A program made the translations under genes and the position numbers. A model generated the notes under the pieces. The model worked only from the letters and a program-made list of their open reading frames with translations, searched no databases and was not told the DNA's origin. A DNA stretch of 58,635 nt, taken from NCBI GenBank assembly GCA_029974925.1, contig JARKQH010000206.1, positions 1 to 58,635 of the forward strand, given 5' to 3'. Shown piece after piece: positions 1 through 8,258 of this stretch (its first letter is position 1; each line of letters opens with the position of its first letter). Source of the stretch: Verrucomicrobiota bacterium. Lineage in GTDB: Bacteria > Verrucomicrobiota > Verrucomicrobiia > Limisphaerales > UBA8199.

Positions 1-94
1 ACCCCCGGCTACTGTCTGAAACCCTTTCAGGGTTTTGAAGACGGGTTGGGGAAGGGGTAGGGGAAGTGCCGGACTGATGACGGGCGTTGTGGGG

Positions 95-274
95 GCGTGG
101 GAGGTGTGGAGACGAGACGTCTCCACCCCCGAAGTCATTGACGGTGTGCATGGGGGCTGGGACGTCTCGTCCCAGGGGGTGTTGGTTTCGAGGGCGTGGG
201 AGGTGTGGAGACGGGATGTCGCCTCCCCCGAAGTAATTGAGGGTCTCGGGATCGGGGCTGGGACGTCTGGTCCC
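95..274. repeat. Two diverged tandem copies of an about 80-bp GC-rich unit
   Basis: The stretches 95-173 and 194-274 are clearly related: both start GCGTGGGAGGTGTGGAGACG, share the CCCCCGAAGTNATTGA core and end GGGACGTCT-GTCCC. The period is about 99 bp. A third partial piece (GACGAGACGTCGCC) lies near 310. The first 25 bases of the window contain a short inverted repeat (AACCC-TTTC-AGGGTT) that may be the edge of another repeated element. I see no convincing gene in 1-637; the overlapping open frames have no recognisable content. Confidence 0.6.
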
Positions 275-578
275 GGAAAAAGTTCTGGGTTGCGAGGGGA
301 GGCCACGGCGACGAGACGTCGCCCGCCCCGAGCTGGAGCGCGCTGAGCTCTGCGTCCCTTCGAGCCTCTGCAGTTGGCTTCACCATGAACCACCCCCAAG
401 GCACTGGTAAACCCGCGACTGAGGCTGATGGCTGCCGCTCGCCGTTGCATCGTGGCGCTCTTTGCGGGAGCTTCACCTCCCGACGGTCGGCCTCGCGCCA
501 AGGGCGCAAAGGCCGCCAGGAAACTGCCGTGTGTGGTGCGTGTTCTGCGGGCCGGCCCCCCCCGAAAAGAAATCAAAC

Positions 579-618
579 TTGGACAGGAGTTGTCCGAGCT
601 CGGACACGGTTTGTCCAA
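579..618. promoter_or_regulatory. 40-bp coaxial double palindrome, candidate operator
   Basis: The inner perfect 16-bp palindrome TGTCCGAGCTCGGACA (591-606) is nested symmetrically inside the outer arms TTGGACA (579-585) and TGTCCAA (612-618). Both share the same centre at 598.5, so there are four TGTCC/GGACA half sites. The element ends 19 bases before the ATG at 638 and directly abuts the A/T-rich stretch TATATA (620-625), so a protein bound here would cover the promoter of the next gene. The binding protein is unknown. Confidence 0.6.
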
Positions 619-637
619 CTATATAGGGTAAAAAGCT

Positions 638-1180
638 ATGAATGAGAGCAACATCACCTCAAACGGCGGGGCAGTCGCCCCGGTGGAAGTTCCGGTTTAC
701 TGCGTGGCCAACTGGGACGAGAAGTATGAAACCCACCAGACGGGCAAGCTCAACGAGCGCGGGTGGGTGCGGTGGCCCCGGCAGCTTGACGACCTGAGTT
801 ATCGGCGGCTGGCGGCGCATCCGCGGGCGTGCGAGGCGCTGGCGGCCTGGGGGGTGATTTTGCAGGTCGCCAGCCAGGGGGAGGGGGGCTGGTTGATGCG
901 GCGGGGGGAGCCGTTGACGGCGGAGGACCTGGCGTTGGTCAGCGGGCTGCCGGCGGCGGTGTTCGAGCTGGCGCTGCCGCTGTTGGCCAGCCCGGCCATT
1001 GGGTGGCTGGAGGTGGTGGTGGTGGTGGTGGCGGCGGCGGGGGCGAGCCCGGCCCAAGGCGTTTCGGCGGCGGAATCGGGGCCGAAGGACAGGACGGAGT
1101 CCGCGCGGCCCGAAGGGGTGGACGGTCCCGGGGCGGGGCGGCGGGGCGGGGCGGCGACGCAAGGCGGAGGCGTGGCATGA
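638..1180 (+). CDS. Replisome-organiser-like conserved hypothetical protein
   Basis: This is a 180-residue protein. The first 130 residues (VANWDEKYET..., SYRRLAAHP, a stretch AWGVILQVASQ, and SPAIGWLEV) follow the layout of N-terminal phage-replisome-organiser-like winged-helix domains that are common in Planctomycetes and Verrucomicrobia. That assignment is by pattern memory only. The normal family continues with a longer variable C-terminal part. Here the tail is low complexity, beginning with a run of six valines encoded by (GGT)6 at 1012-1029 and followed by Gly/Ala/Arg-rich sequence. AGGG at 625-628 lies 9 bases before the ATG and supports this start. The 40-bp palindrome directly upstream suggests tight repression. 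Function in this organism is unknown. Confidence 0.55.
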   Translation: MNESNITSNGGAVAPVEVPVYCVANWDEKYETHQTGKLNERGWVRWPRQLDDLSYRRLAAHPRACEALAAWGVILQVASQGEGGWLMRRGEPLTAEDLALVSGLPAAVFELALPLLASPAIGWLEVVVVVVAAAGASPAQGVSAAESGPKDRTESARPEGVDGPGAGRRGGAATQGGGVA

Positions 1181-1234
1181 CTTCCGCTGTTGCTTTACAG
1201 GGGGCGGAAACGCGATATGATGGAGACCATTCCT

Positions 1235-4200
1235 ATGTCTGCGCTCGCACGCATTTTAAGATGGGTGGTGATGCTGCTTGGATTCGGAACCGGCATCGGG
1301 GTGACCGGCCAGGTCCGTGACGGGGGCATTGACCCATGGAATCTTGGGAAGGGGGACTGGATTTATTACCTGAGCATGGCCACCAACAAGCTGGGTGGGA
1401 ACGTGCCGGCGGTGACCAACGAGGCGAGCCTCATGCTGCACTACCGGGCGCACGGCATCCGCTACCTCATCATCAAGGCCGCCACCAGCGATCAATTGTT
1501 CAACGGGAGTTACCAATTCCCCCAGTTCAACAGCAACATTGTCAACATTGCCCACGCCCACCATCTGCTGGTCTTTGGCTACAATCGTTCCTACGGCTCG
1601 AATATTGTCGGGGAAATCGCCATCGCCGATTACGTGTTTCAGCAGGGAGCCGACGGTTTTGTGTTCGACGCCGAGGCGGAGTGGGAAAAGGACAAGCCCT
1701 GGATCGGCGACGAAGGCCCGGCGAAGGCCTGGCAGTTGTGTTCGGCCGTGCGGTCAAACTGGCCGAACAAGTTTCTGGCTCACGCGCCCTTCCCCATCAT
1801 CAGCTATCACACCTCCTTTCCGTACAAAGAGTTTGGATATTGGTGCGACGCGGTCATGCCGCAAATCTATCCGGCCGGGTGGACGGGGGTCAAAAGCCGG
1901 CCCAGCGGCGGAATAGATTGGACGGATGTGAACTGGCACAACTGGCACGAGTCGCTCCGGGGGACCAGCAGCGTGATCAACGGCCAGACCATTTACTGGA
2001 CCAACGCGATCAAACCCCTGGCGCCGGTCAACCACGTGTATGGCCCGAACCCGCCCAACCAGGGCGTGTCTGAAATCCCGCCCGAATTCGTCATGGAATT
2101 TGTGGATTACCTGGTGGCCGATCCCCATGCCCAAACCGCCGGCGGATATCGTGGCGCCAGTTTCTGGCGGGCGGACCTGCACGGGGCCCAGCAATGGGCC
2201 AACATAAAGGCCGTCACCATCGGCGATTTTCCCGGAACGGTGAACAACCTGGTCCTGGACGACGCCCGGGCCAGCGTCAGCGGCAACTGGAACCCGACCC
2301 GCACCTTCTACAATGGCCGTTTTTACGGCGAGGGCAGCGGCACCGACACCAATTCCTTCGGCACCAATTACCTGACCAAGGCGCGGGGCAGCGGGGACGC
2401 CTTCGTCCAGTTCACCCCGACCATCCTTCAGGCGGGGGACTATGATGTGTATGAATGGCATCCCACGCTGGCGGCGGCATCGGCGCAAGCGCCGTTTCTC
2501 ATCACGCACAGCGGTGGAACCACGCTCGTGCTGGCGAACCAGCGCACCAATGCGGGACGCTGGAGCCTGCTGGGGCGGTTCAATTTCGCCGCGGGCGCCT
2601 CGGGGAACATCCGCGTCCTGGACAGCGTGGCCGAACCGGGCGCGGTGGCCATCGCGGACGGCATCAAACTGGTATTTGCGGCGCCCACTTCGGCGCCCGC
2701 GCCGCCCACTGAGCTCACGGCAACCCCCGTGAGTCCCACCGAAATCGCCCTGAGCTGGCGCGACAATGCCACGAACGAAACCGGTCTGGTGGTCGCCCGG
2801 GCCGAAGCGGCCGGGGGACCGTATGCCGAAGTGGCCGCGCTGCCGGCCAACCGGACGCAGTACACGGACGCCGGCCTGACGCCGGCCCGGACCTATTGGT
2901 ACGTGGTGCGGGCGGTCAACGCCGCGGGCGCGTCCCCGGATGCCGGCCCGGTCCAAGCGACCACCCCGGCGCTGGTGCCTCCCACAATTCTGGCGCAGCC
3001 TCGAGGACTGGCCTTGATGCCGGGGTTGAGCGCGCAGTTTTCCGTGCTGGCTTCGGGCAGCCCGCCGTTGAGATACCAGTGGTTGTTCGAGGGCGCGGCG
3101 ATTCCGGGCGCCACGAACTCGGTGTTGACTCTGCCTTCAGTCCAATCCAGCAATGCCGGAATTTATGCCGTGACGGTCAGCAACGCGGCGGGAGCGATTA
3201 CCAGCGCGAACGCGCAGTTGTCGCTGGCGGCCGTCGGCGCCTGGGGCGACAACCAATTCGAGCAGGCGTGGGTCAGCGCCGAGGCCACCAACCTCATCGC
3301 TGTGGCGGCGGGAGGCTGGCACAATCTCGGACTGCATCCGGACGGCCGCGTCGTTGGCTGGGGCTGCAATGGAGACGGGCAATGCCAGTCCCCGCCTGAT
3401 TTGCGCGACGCGGTGGCCATTGCCGCCGGCGGCTACCACAGCCTGGCCATCCGGGCGGGCGGGCAGGTGGTGGCGTGGGGCGCGAACGACTCCGGACAAT
3501 GCGCCGTTCCACCCGGGTTGCGGGACGTGGTCGCGGTGGCGGCCGGCGACTGGCACAGCCTCGCGCTGCGGGCTGACGGCACCGTCGTGGCGTGGGGAGA
3601 CAACAGTTGCGGGCAGAGCAGCGTGCCGCCCAGGCTGAGCGGCGTCACGGCCATCGCGGCGGGAGGCAGACATTGCCTGGCCCTCCGGACCAACGGCACA
3701 GTGGCGGCTTGGGGCGACAACCTGGACGAGACCGGCAGTTTTGCCGGCCAGAGCCTGGCGCCCTGGGGACTGACCGACGTGGTGGGGATTGCGGCGGGGG
3801 ACGCGCACAGCCTGGCCGTGCGCGCTGACGGCACCGTGGTGGCTTGGGGCGCCAATTCCCACGGGCAGGGGGTGGCGCCTGCAGCGTTGACCACGGCGGT
3901 GGCGGTTGCCGCCGGCGGCCAGCATAGCCTGGCGCTGACTGAAGCGGGCGGCGTGGTGGCTTGGGGGGCGGCGTGGAACGGGCAGTGCGCCCTGCCGGCG
4001 GGCCTGACTAATGTGATCGCTGTGGCCGGCGGCAAGCAGCATACCGTGGTGCTGGTGGCGGACGCGGTCCCCGTGCCGCGGCTGTTGCGCCCGGCATGGC
4101 AGGATGGCCGGTTTTCCGCTGTCATCCAGACGCTGCTGCGTCATCATTACAGTTTGGAATTCAAGGATCACCTGTCGGACCCCGACTGGATGAGCCTCTC

Positions 4201-4288
4201 CGCCGCCCCGGGGAATGGCGCGTTACGCTTGGTATCCGATCCCGCCGCGGCCGCCCCCGCCCGCTTCTATCGGCTGCGGACCTGGTAA
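1235..4288 (+). CDS. Secreted multidomain protein: barrel-like hydrolase domain, FnIII, Ig-like, RCC1 repeats
   Basis: I chose the ATG at 1235 (1017 residues) because GGAGA (1222-1226) sits 8 bases upstream and the new N-terminus MSALARILRWVVMLLGFG is a clean signal peptide; the frame is open from 1190. Residues about 25-330 resemble a TIM-barrel glycosidase-like domain (FDAEAEW, MPQIYPAGW). About 340-480 looks like a golvesin/Xly-type carbohydrate-binding beta domain. About 485-585 is a fibronectin III domain (LTATPVSPTEIALSWRDNA), and 585-665 is Ig-like (PPLRYQWLFEGAAIPGATNS). About 670-940 holds around seven RCC1 repeats of the form AAGxxHSLALRADGTVVAWG. The C-terminus is a short beta region typical of verrucomicrobial secreted proteins. 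Likely exported and acting on polysaccharide or surfaces; the substrate is unknown. Confidence 0.7.
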   Translation: MSALARILRWVVMLLGFGTGIGVTGQVRDGGIDPWNLGKGDWIYYLSMATNKLGGNVPAVTNEASLMLHYRAHGIRYLIIKAATSDQLFNGSYQFPQFNSNIVNIAHAHHLLVFGYNRSYGSNIVGEIAIADYVFQQGADGFVFDAEAEWEKDKPWIGDEGPAKAWQLCSAVRSNWPNKFLAHAPFPIISYHTSFPYKEFGYWCDAVMPQIYPAGWTGVKSRPSGGIDWTDVNWHNWHESLRGTSSVINGQTIYWTNAIKPLAPVNHVYGPNPPNQGVSEIPPEFVMEFVDYLVADPHAQTAGGYRGASFWRADLHGAQQWANIKAVTIGDFPGTVNNLVLDDARASVSGNWNPTRTFYNGRFYGEGSGTDTNSFGTNYLTKARGSGDAFVQFTPTILQAGDYDVYEWHPTLAAASAQAPFLITHSGGTTLVLANQRTNAGRWSLLGRFNFAAGASGNIRVLDSVAEPGAVAIADGIKLVFAAPTSAPAPPTELTATPVSPTEIALSWRDNATNETGLVVARAEAAGGPYAEVAALPANRTQYTDAGLTPARTYWYVVRAVNAAGASPDAGPVQATTPALVPPTILAQPRGLALMPGLSAQFSVLASGSPPLRYQWLFEGAAIPGATNSVLTLPSVQSSNAGIYAVTVSNAAGAITSANAQLSLAAVGAWGDNQFEQAWVSAEATNLIAVAAGGWHNLGLHPDGRVVGWGCNGDGQCQSPPDLRDAVAIAAGGYHSLAIRAGGQVVAWGANDSGQCAVPPGLRDVVAVAAGDWHSLALRADGTVVAWGDNSCGQSSVPPRLSGVTAIAAGGRHCLALRTNGTVAAWGDNLDETGSFAGQSLAPWGLTDVVGIAAGDAHSLAVRADGTVVAWGANSHGQGVAPAALTTAVAVAAGGQHSLALTEAGGVVAWGAAWNGQCALPAGLTNVIAVAGGKQHTVVLVADAVPVPRLLRPAWQDGRFSAVIQTLLRHHYSLEFKDHLSDPDWMSLSAAPGNGALRLVSDPAAAAPARFYRLRTW

Positions 4289-4480
4289 GCTCTGACGGCG
4301 GGAAGGGGATGATTCAAAGGGGGACCCCCACCCGTTGCGGCCGCCGGGCCGGCCTCCCCTTTCACCCACCGCGGCGGAGCAGCGCAGCCGATTTTCCGCT
4401 CGCCCGGCTTCGCCGATCTGTGTTAAACTAGTGGTGTGATGATGAGTGGCCGATTCTCCAACCTCGGGGAGGTCCTGCCC

Positions 4481-4771
4481 ATGCCGCATGTCGCTGAGTT
4501 CTGCCGGCGCTGGCGCATCACCCGCCTTGAAATATTCGGCTCGGCCCTGCGCGACGATTTCGATTCAAACAGTGACGTGGACCTTGTCGCCACTTACGCT
4601 CCCGATGTCCATTGGAGTCTGCTCGACCGTTCCCGCATGAGGCTGGAGTTAGAATCGCTGCTGGGGCGGAGCGTGGATCTTCTAAACCGGCGGGCGCTCG
4701 AGAAGGCCGTGCATCAACAACGTGCCGCGGAAATCCTGGCGCAAGCCCAGCCCGTTTATGCCGAACCGTGA
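4481..4771 (+). CDS. MNT-type nucleotidyltransferase, antitoxin-like (MntA family)
   Basis: A 96-residue minimal nucleotidyltransferase. The motif GSALRDDFDSNSDVDLV carries the GSx-DxD active-site pattern of MNT proteins, which in HEPN/MNT modules AMPylate and silence the HEPN toxin RNase. The ATG at 4481 is preferred because GGGGAGG (4466-4472) lies 8 bases upstream, and family members start close to the CRRWRI-type helix; ATGs at 4439 and 4442 are possible. The end overlaps by 14 bases with the ATG of a HEPN-like reading frame, the normal arrangement, but that partner is broken. The gene itself looks intact, so it may be an orphan antitoxin. Confidence 0.75.
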   Translation: MPHVAEFCRRWRITRLEIFGSALRDDFDSNSDVDLVATYAPDVHWSLLDRSRMRLELESLLGRSVDLLNRRALEKAVHQQRAAEILAQAQPVYAEP

Positions 4772-4992
4772 CCGCCAGGCGCTCGAGGACACGCTTGTGC
4801 GGCGCGGAAGATTACCCTCTACGCGCGTGACGCGACTCGGGAGAGCCTTGCTCAGGTCCCCATGCGTCTGGACGCGGTGCTCTATGAAATCGTCGTGATT
4901 GGAGAGGCGGCGACGAACTATGGGAGGTAATCGAACGCGATCTTCCCGATTTGACCCTCAAGCTCGACAAGATTCTCACCGAAACCCCCTGG
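4758..4992 (+). pseudogene. Decayed HEPN (DUF86-type) toxin remnant
   Basis: Starting at the ATG at 4758, three reading frames must be joined to see the family. MPNRDRQALEDTL is in the first. After a shift near 4808 comes ITLYARDATRESLAQVPMRL and then EIVVIGEAA. After a second shift near 4918 comes LWEVIERDLPDLTLKLDKIL. The order and wording match HEPN toxins, but the segment between IGEAA and LWEV is missing. In intact proteins that segment carries the catalytic RxxxxH motif. The toxin therefore cannot be functional as read. It lies immediately behind the MNT gene, as expected of a former type VII toxin-antitoxin pair. Confidence 0.75.
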
Positions 4993-5161
4993 CCTGCGCA
5001 CCGCACCCGGCATGGTGGCAGGCTCGGGCGGTCCCCCGACTCTTGAGTTCCGGGAGCAACGCCTCGGCGGCGGTCCTTCTTGACGCCGGCAATCCGATGG
5101 CCGGGCGCGGGAGCGGAGCGCCGAGGTTTCGAGCGGCCCGTCGCTCCCGGCCAGTGCCGTT

Positions 5162-5977
5162 TCAAGGGCCAATTTCCACCCGGCCGGTAAAGGAAAAATC
5201 CGCCGGGCCGGTCAGGCGCACGTCCGAAAACCCGCCGCCCTCGTCACGGAAACTGACCTCGAGGAGGTCGCCGCTCCGCACCTGCACCTTCACCGGCGAG
5301 CGGAAACCGTGAACCCGGCACGAGATCAAGGCGGAAGCCGACACGCCGGTTCCGCAGGCGAGCGTCTCATCCTCGACGCCGCGCTCGAAGGTGCGGACCC
5401 GAATCTGGTCGGGCCCGAGGACCTGCACGAAATTGACATTCGTGCCCTTCGGCCCGAAGTGCGGATGGCGCCGGATTTCCGCCCCGAGCTCCCGCACGCT
5501 CACTTTTTCCGTATCGGGCACGTACAACACCGCGTGCGGCACGCCGGTGCTCACAAAGTGGAGGGTCAGCGGGCCGGTGGACAGGGTGACTTGCTGATTC
5601 AGCCGCAGGTCCCGCGGCGAGGTGAGATTGACGGTGACGCGCTCGCCCTGAAAGGTGGCGTGGATGACGCCGGCGCCGGTGAGGAAGGAAAAACCGTCCC
5701 GCACGCCGGTCAGTTTCTGGACGAAGCGCGCGAAACAGCGGGCGCCGTTGCCGCACATCTCGCCGGTGCTGCCGTCGCTGTTGTAAAACTCCCACGCCCA
5801 ATCGGCCTCGCCCGCGGGAGCGGGGACCAACAGAATCAGACCGTCGGCGCCAATGCCGCGGTGGCGGTCGCACAAACGGGCGACCTGCGCGGGCGTGAGC
5901 CGCACCTGCTGCTGCCGATTGTCCAGCAGGATGAAATCGTTGCCCGCGCCGTTCATTTTGGTGAAATCCAAAACCAT
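5162..5977 (-). CDS. dapF: Diaminopimelate epimerase
   Basis: This enzyme interconverts LL- and meso-diaminopimelate, the penultimate step of lysine synthesis, and supplies the peptidoglycan cross-link amino acid. The 271-residue protein opens with FTKMNGAGNDFILLD, a family hallmark. It carries both catalytic cysteine motifs: MCGNGARC (Cys about 75) and ETLACGTG (Cys about 220). The ATG at 5977 is used; an in-frame TTG three codons upstream is possible. It is a stand-alone minus-strand gene followed by no obvious partner. Length is normal for the family. Confidence 0.95.
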   Translation of the reverse strand: MVLDFTKMNGAGNDFILLDNRQQQVRLTPAQVARLCDRHRGIGADGLILLVPAPAGEADWAWEFYNSDGSTGEMCGNGARCFARFVQKLTGVRDGFSFLTGAGVIHATFQGERVTVNLTSPRDLRLNQQVTLSTGPLTLHFVSTGVPHAVLYVPDTEKVSVRELGAEIRRHPHFGPKGTNVNFVQVLGPDQIRVRTFERGVEDETLACGTGVSASALISCRVHGFRSPVKVQVRSGDLLEVSFRDEGGGFSDVRLTGPADFSFTGRVEIGP

Positions 5978-6036
5978 GCCCGGCAAAGTACCGTTCGCGC
6001 CGCAAAGCGCAACCGGGATTTGGGCGACGCGGCGGA

Positions 6037-7284
6037 TTACAGGGAGTATTGCGGGATTTTCAGCGTCTCGCCGTCCTTCATGGCGGACAGATGGGCGTAG
6101 TAACCGGGAACGGTCATGTTGAGCGCGTCAATCACATCCACGGCCGGCTTGCGTTTTCGAAGGATGGCGTCAATGAAATCATCCGTCAGGTAGCCATGGG
6201 ACCCGCCATGCCCGCCGGGCGCCACCCCCGGCGGCAGGGCGTATTTGCGGGTCTGGACGCCTTTGGCCAGCGCGTCCTTCAGCCGCTGCTTTCCGGTGGC
6301 GTCGCCCACAAAACCGTCCGCGCGGCCGTTGCGCCAGTCATACCCGGCATATTCGCCCCGGATGCGGCCCGCTTCCAGGTACTCGCCCTGCGAGCCGCAA
6401 ATGATGATGCGGCACAGGCCGCCTTCGCTGGTGCGGAACAGCGCCACCTCGGATTTGAAGACGTTGCCAATGGCATTGGGCTGGCGCAGGCTGGCGTCAA
6501 AGGGCGCCGTGCCCAGGCAGCTCACCTCGACGAAACTGCGGTGGGTGACCCCCACGTAATAGGCGGTGGCGTGCGTCGGGTACCACATGGGACAGCCGTT
6601 CTTGCGCCAGTCTTTATACGAGGGCAGCGGGGGCGAGCCCAGGGAATGGGGATGGCAATACTCCCCCTCGGAATAGACGAGGCGGCCAAACACGTCCGCC
6701 GCATACAGCTTTTCCATCGCGTAAAGGTCGTCGTGAAAGACCGACGTCTCGAACATCGCGTACACCAGGCCGCGGTTCTTCTTCACGCACTCGAGCAGCC
6801 GTTCCGCGTCTTCGATGTCGCCCCGAAAAGCCGGCACGGCGGTGCAGACGTGCTTGCCGTGATTCAAGACTTCGATGCAATGCCGCGCATGCGACGGCGC
6901 GTCGGTCGCCACAAAAATGGCTTCGATCGAGTCGTCCTTGACCATCTCCTCCAGCGACGGGTAGGTCTTGCCGCACTTGACCTGCCGGGCCAGCGCGGCG
7001 CAGCGGTCGGGAAAGAGGTCGCTCACCGCCACCACCTCGACGTTGGGATGATCCTGGAATCCGAACGCGGCGGAGAACTTGCAGTAGCCGTAACCGACCA
7101 GGCCGACGCGGATTTTGCGGTCGCTGAACGGCTGCCAGGTCTTCGTTCGGTCGTAGTCGGTTCGGGTCTGGTCAAAACCGGGGATGACTTCCGCGCCCTG
7201 GGCGGGGCGCAGGAGGGCGGGAGCGGCTGCGACGGCGGTGGCGGTGGTTCCCAGAAAAGCGCGGCGGGTGAGCGGGGTTCGCAT
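6037..7284 (-). CDS. Secreted Gfo/Idh/MocA-family oxidoreductase with Tat signal
   Basis: A 415-residue protein. The start at 7284 gives MRTPLTRRAFLGTTATAVAAAPALL, a twin-arginine signal with a hydrophobic core and Ala-rich cleavage region. A Rossmann fold follows (VGLVGYGYCKFSAAFGFQDHP...VSDLF), then the dehydrogenase domain. The usual EKP motif after GKHV is replaced by TAVPA, so the catalytic lysine of typical family members appears absent. Cofactor and sugar substrate cannot be assigned. Such exported members are abundant in Verrucomicrobia and usually act on sugars or cyclitols, which fits the glycan-degrading genes in this window. Confidence 0.8.
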   Translation of the reverse strand: MRTPLTRRAFLGTTATAVAAAPALLRPAQGAEVIPGFDQTRTDYDRTKTWQPFSDRKIRVGLVGYGYCKFSAAFGFQDHPNVEVVAVSDLFPDRCAALARQVKCGKTYPSLEEMVKDDSIEAIFVATDAPSHARHCIEVLNHGKHVCTAVPAFRGDIEDAERLLECVKKNRGLVYAMFETSVFHDDLYAMEKLYAADVFGRLVYSEGEYCHPHSLGSPPLPSYKDWRKNGCPMWYPTHATAYYVGVTHRSFVEVSCLGTAPFDASLRQPNAIGNVFKSEVALFRTSEGGLCRIIICGSQGEYLEAGRIRGEYAGYDWRNGRADGFVGDATGKQRLKDALAKGVQTRKYALPPGVAPGGHGGSHGYLTDDFIDAILRKRKPAVDVIDALNMTVPGYYAHLSAMKDGETLKIPQYSL

Positions 7285-7424
7285 AAGCAACACCCGCGAG
7301 TTTAGGACGGAGCCTGCGGCTGACAATCCTCTTTTCGAAGCCCTGAGGTTCGGGGCGCCGCAGCGCCCGGCTTGGGGTGATCGAACTTCCGGGCAGTCCG
7401 CTGCGGGCGACGGCGCGGGCCGCG

Positions 7425-7541
7425 TTAATCGTTGGTGACCCAGCCCTTGCCGGGGATGAACTCGCGGCTGCCCGACGAGGACTTGCAGCCCGCAGTGATG
7501 ACCATCAGGGCCAGCAGCACCGCCATACAAATCTTTGACAT
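7425..7541 (-). CDS. Very small predicted lipoprotein, 38 residues
   Basis: Reading the minus strand from the ATG at 7541 gives MSKICMAVLLALMVITAGCK followed by SSSGSREFIPGKGWVTND and a TAA at 7425. The N-terminus has a basic start, a hydrophobic core and a lipobox-like ITAGC, so the mature product would be only about 20 residues attached to a lipid. No strong ribosome site is visible. It lies 140 bases upstream of the Tat-dehydrogenase on the same strand. The typical signal layout makes a chance ORF unlikely, but function is unknown. Confidence 0.6.
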   Translation of the reverse strand: MSKICMAVLLALMVITAGCKSSSGSREFIPGKGWVTND

Positions 7542-7610
7542 GCCAAAAATTTAATCCAGATTGGGCTCGGGGCAAGCGATTCGCGACGCAGCCCCCGGCA
7601 GGATGCGAAC

Positions 7611-8171
7611 ATGGCGGAGACGCAAAACTACTTGAAAGGCCAGTTGCTGCTGGATGGCGGACAACTGCGCGGCTCGTTTTTTCAGCGGACCGTGGTTTTG
7701 ATTTGCCAGCACGATGCCGAGGGGGCCTTCGGCCTGGTGCTGAACCGGGGCACGGGCAGCAATGCCGGAGACGTCATCGTGGGCGATTTGCCGGAGTCGC
7801 TCAAAAACTCGCCGCTCTATGTGGGCGGGCCGGTCCAACCGACGGCCTTGAGTTACCTTCACACCGACGCCTTTCTGCCCGATGCCAATGTGATGCCCAA
7901 CCTGTCCCTGGGGCACTCGCTGGACGATTTGATCGAGCTGGGCGAGTCCTTTTCGCCCACGCGCAAAATCAAGCTGTTTGCCGGTTACGCCGGCTGGAGC
8001 GCCGGCCAGCTCGAGGACGAAATCCGGCGCGACGCCTGGTTGCTGCACCCGGCAACCCTGGACCTGGTCTTCGATAACGACCCCGACCGGCTGTGGCAGC
8101 GCATCCTCCGGCAAAAGGGCTGGCGCTACCGTCTCCTGGCGGAAATGCCCGAGGACCCCTCGTTGAACTGA
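7611..8171 (+). CDS. YqgE/AlgH family protein (DUF179)
   Basis: A 186-residue protein. Hallmarks are the N-terminal LKGQLLLDGGQLRGSFFQRTVVLICQ-type strand (GxL...xF.rTVv.i..H), GAFGLVLNR, and SPLYVGGPVQP. The later GYAGWSAGQLEDEI and the SWL-like DAWLLHP are also standard for the family. YqgE/AlgH proteins are widespread in bacteria. In Pseudomonas AlgH has been linked to alginate regulation, but the biochemical role is unsettled. It lies just upstream of selA on the same strand; the 87-base gap gives no clear operon evidence. Confidence 0.9.
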   Translation: MAETQNYLKGQLLLDGGQLRGSFFQRTVVLICQHDAEGAFGLVLNRGTGSNAGDVIVGDLPESLKNSPLYVGGPVQPTALSYLHTDAFLPDANVMPNLSLGHSLDDLIELGESFSPTRKIKLFAGYAGWSAGQLEDEIRRDAWLLHPATLDLVFDNDPDRLWQRILRQKGWRYRLLAEMPEDPSLN

Positions 8172-8258
8172 GGGTTTGGCCCGCCCCCCACGGCGCCGGG
8201 GCCCGGCGTCAAGACCGGGATTGCCTTGGCGGCACGGGCAGGCCACATTGAACGCGCT

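Noticed and set aside
35-630. Several overlapping short open frames before the first gene
   Set aside because: They cross the repeat units, have Gly/Arg/Pro-rich translation, and lack recognisable domains or ribosome sites.
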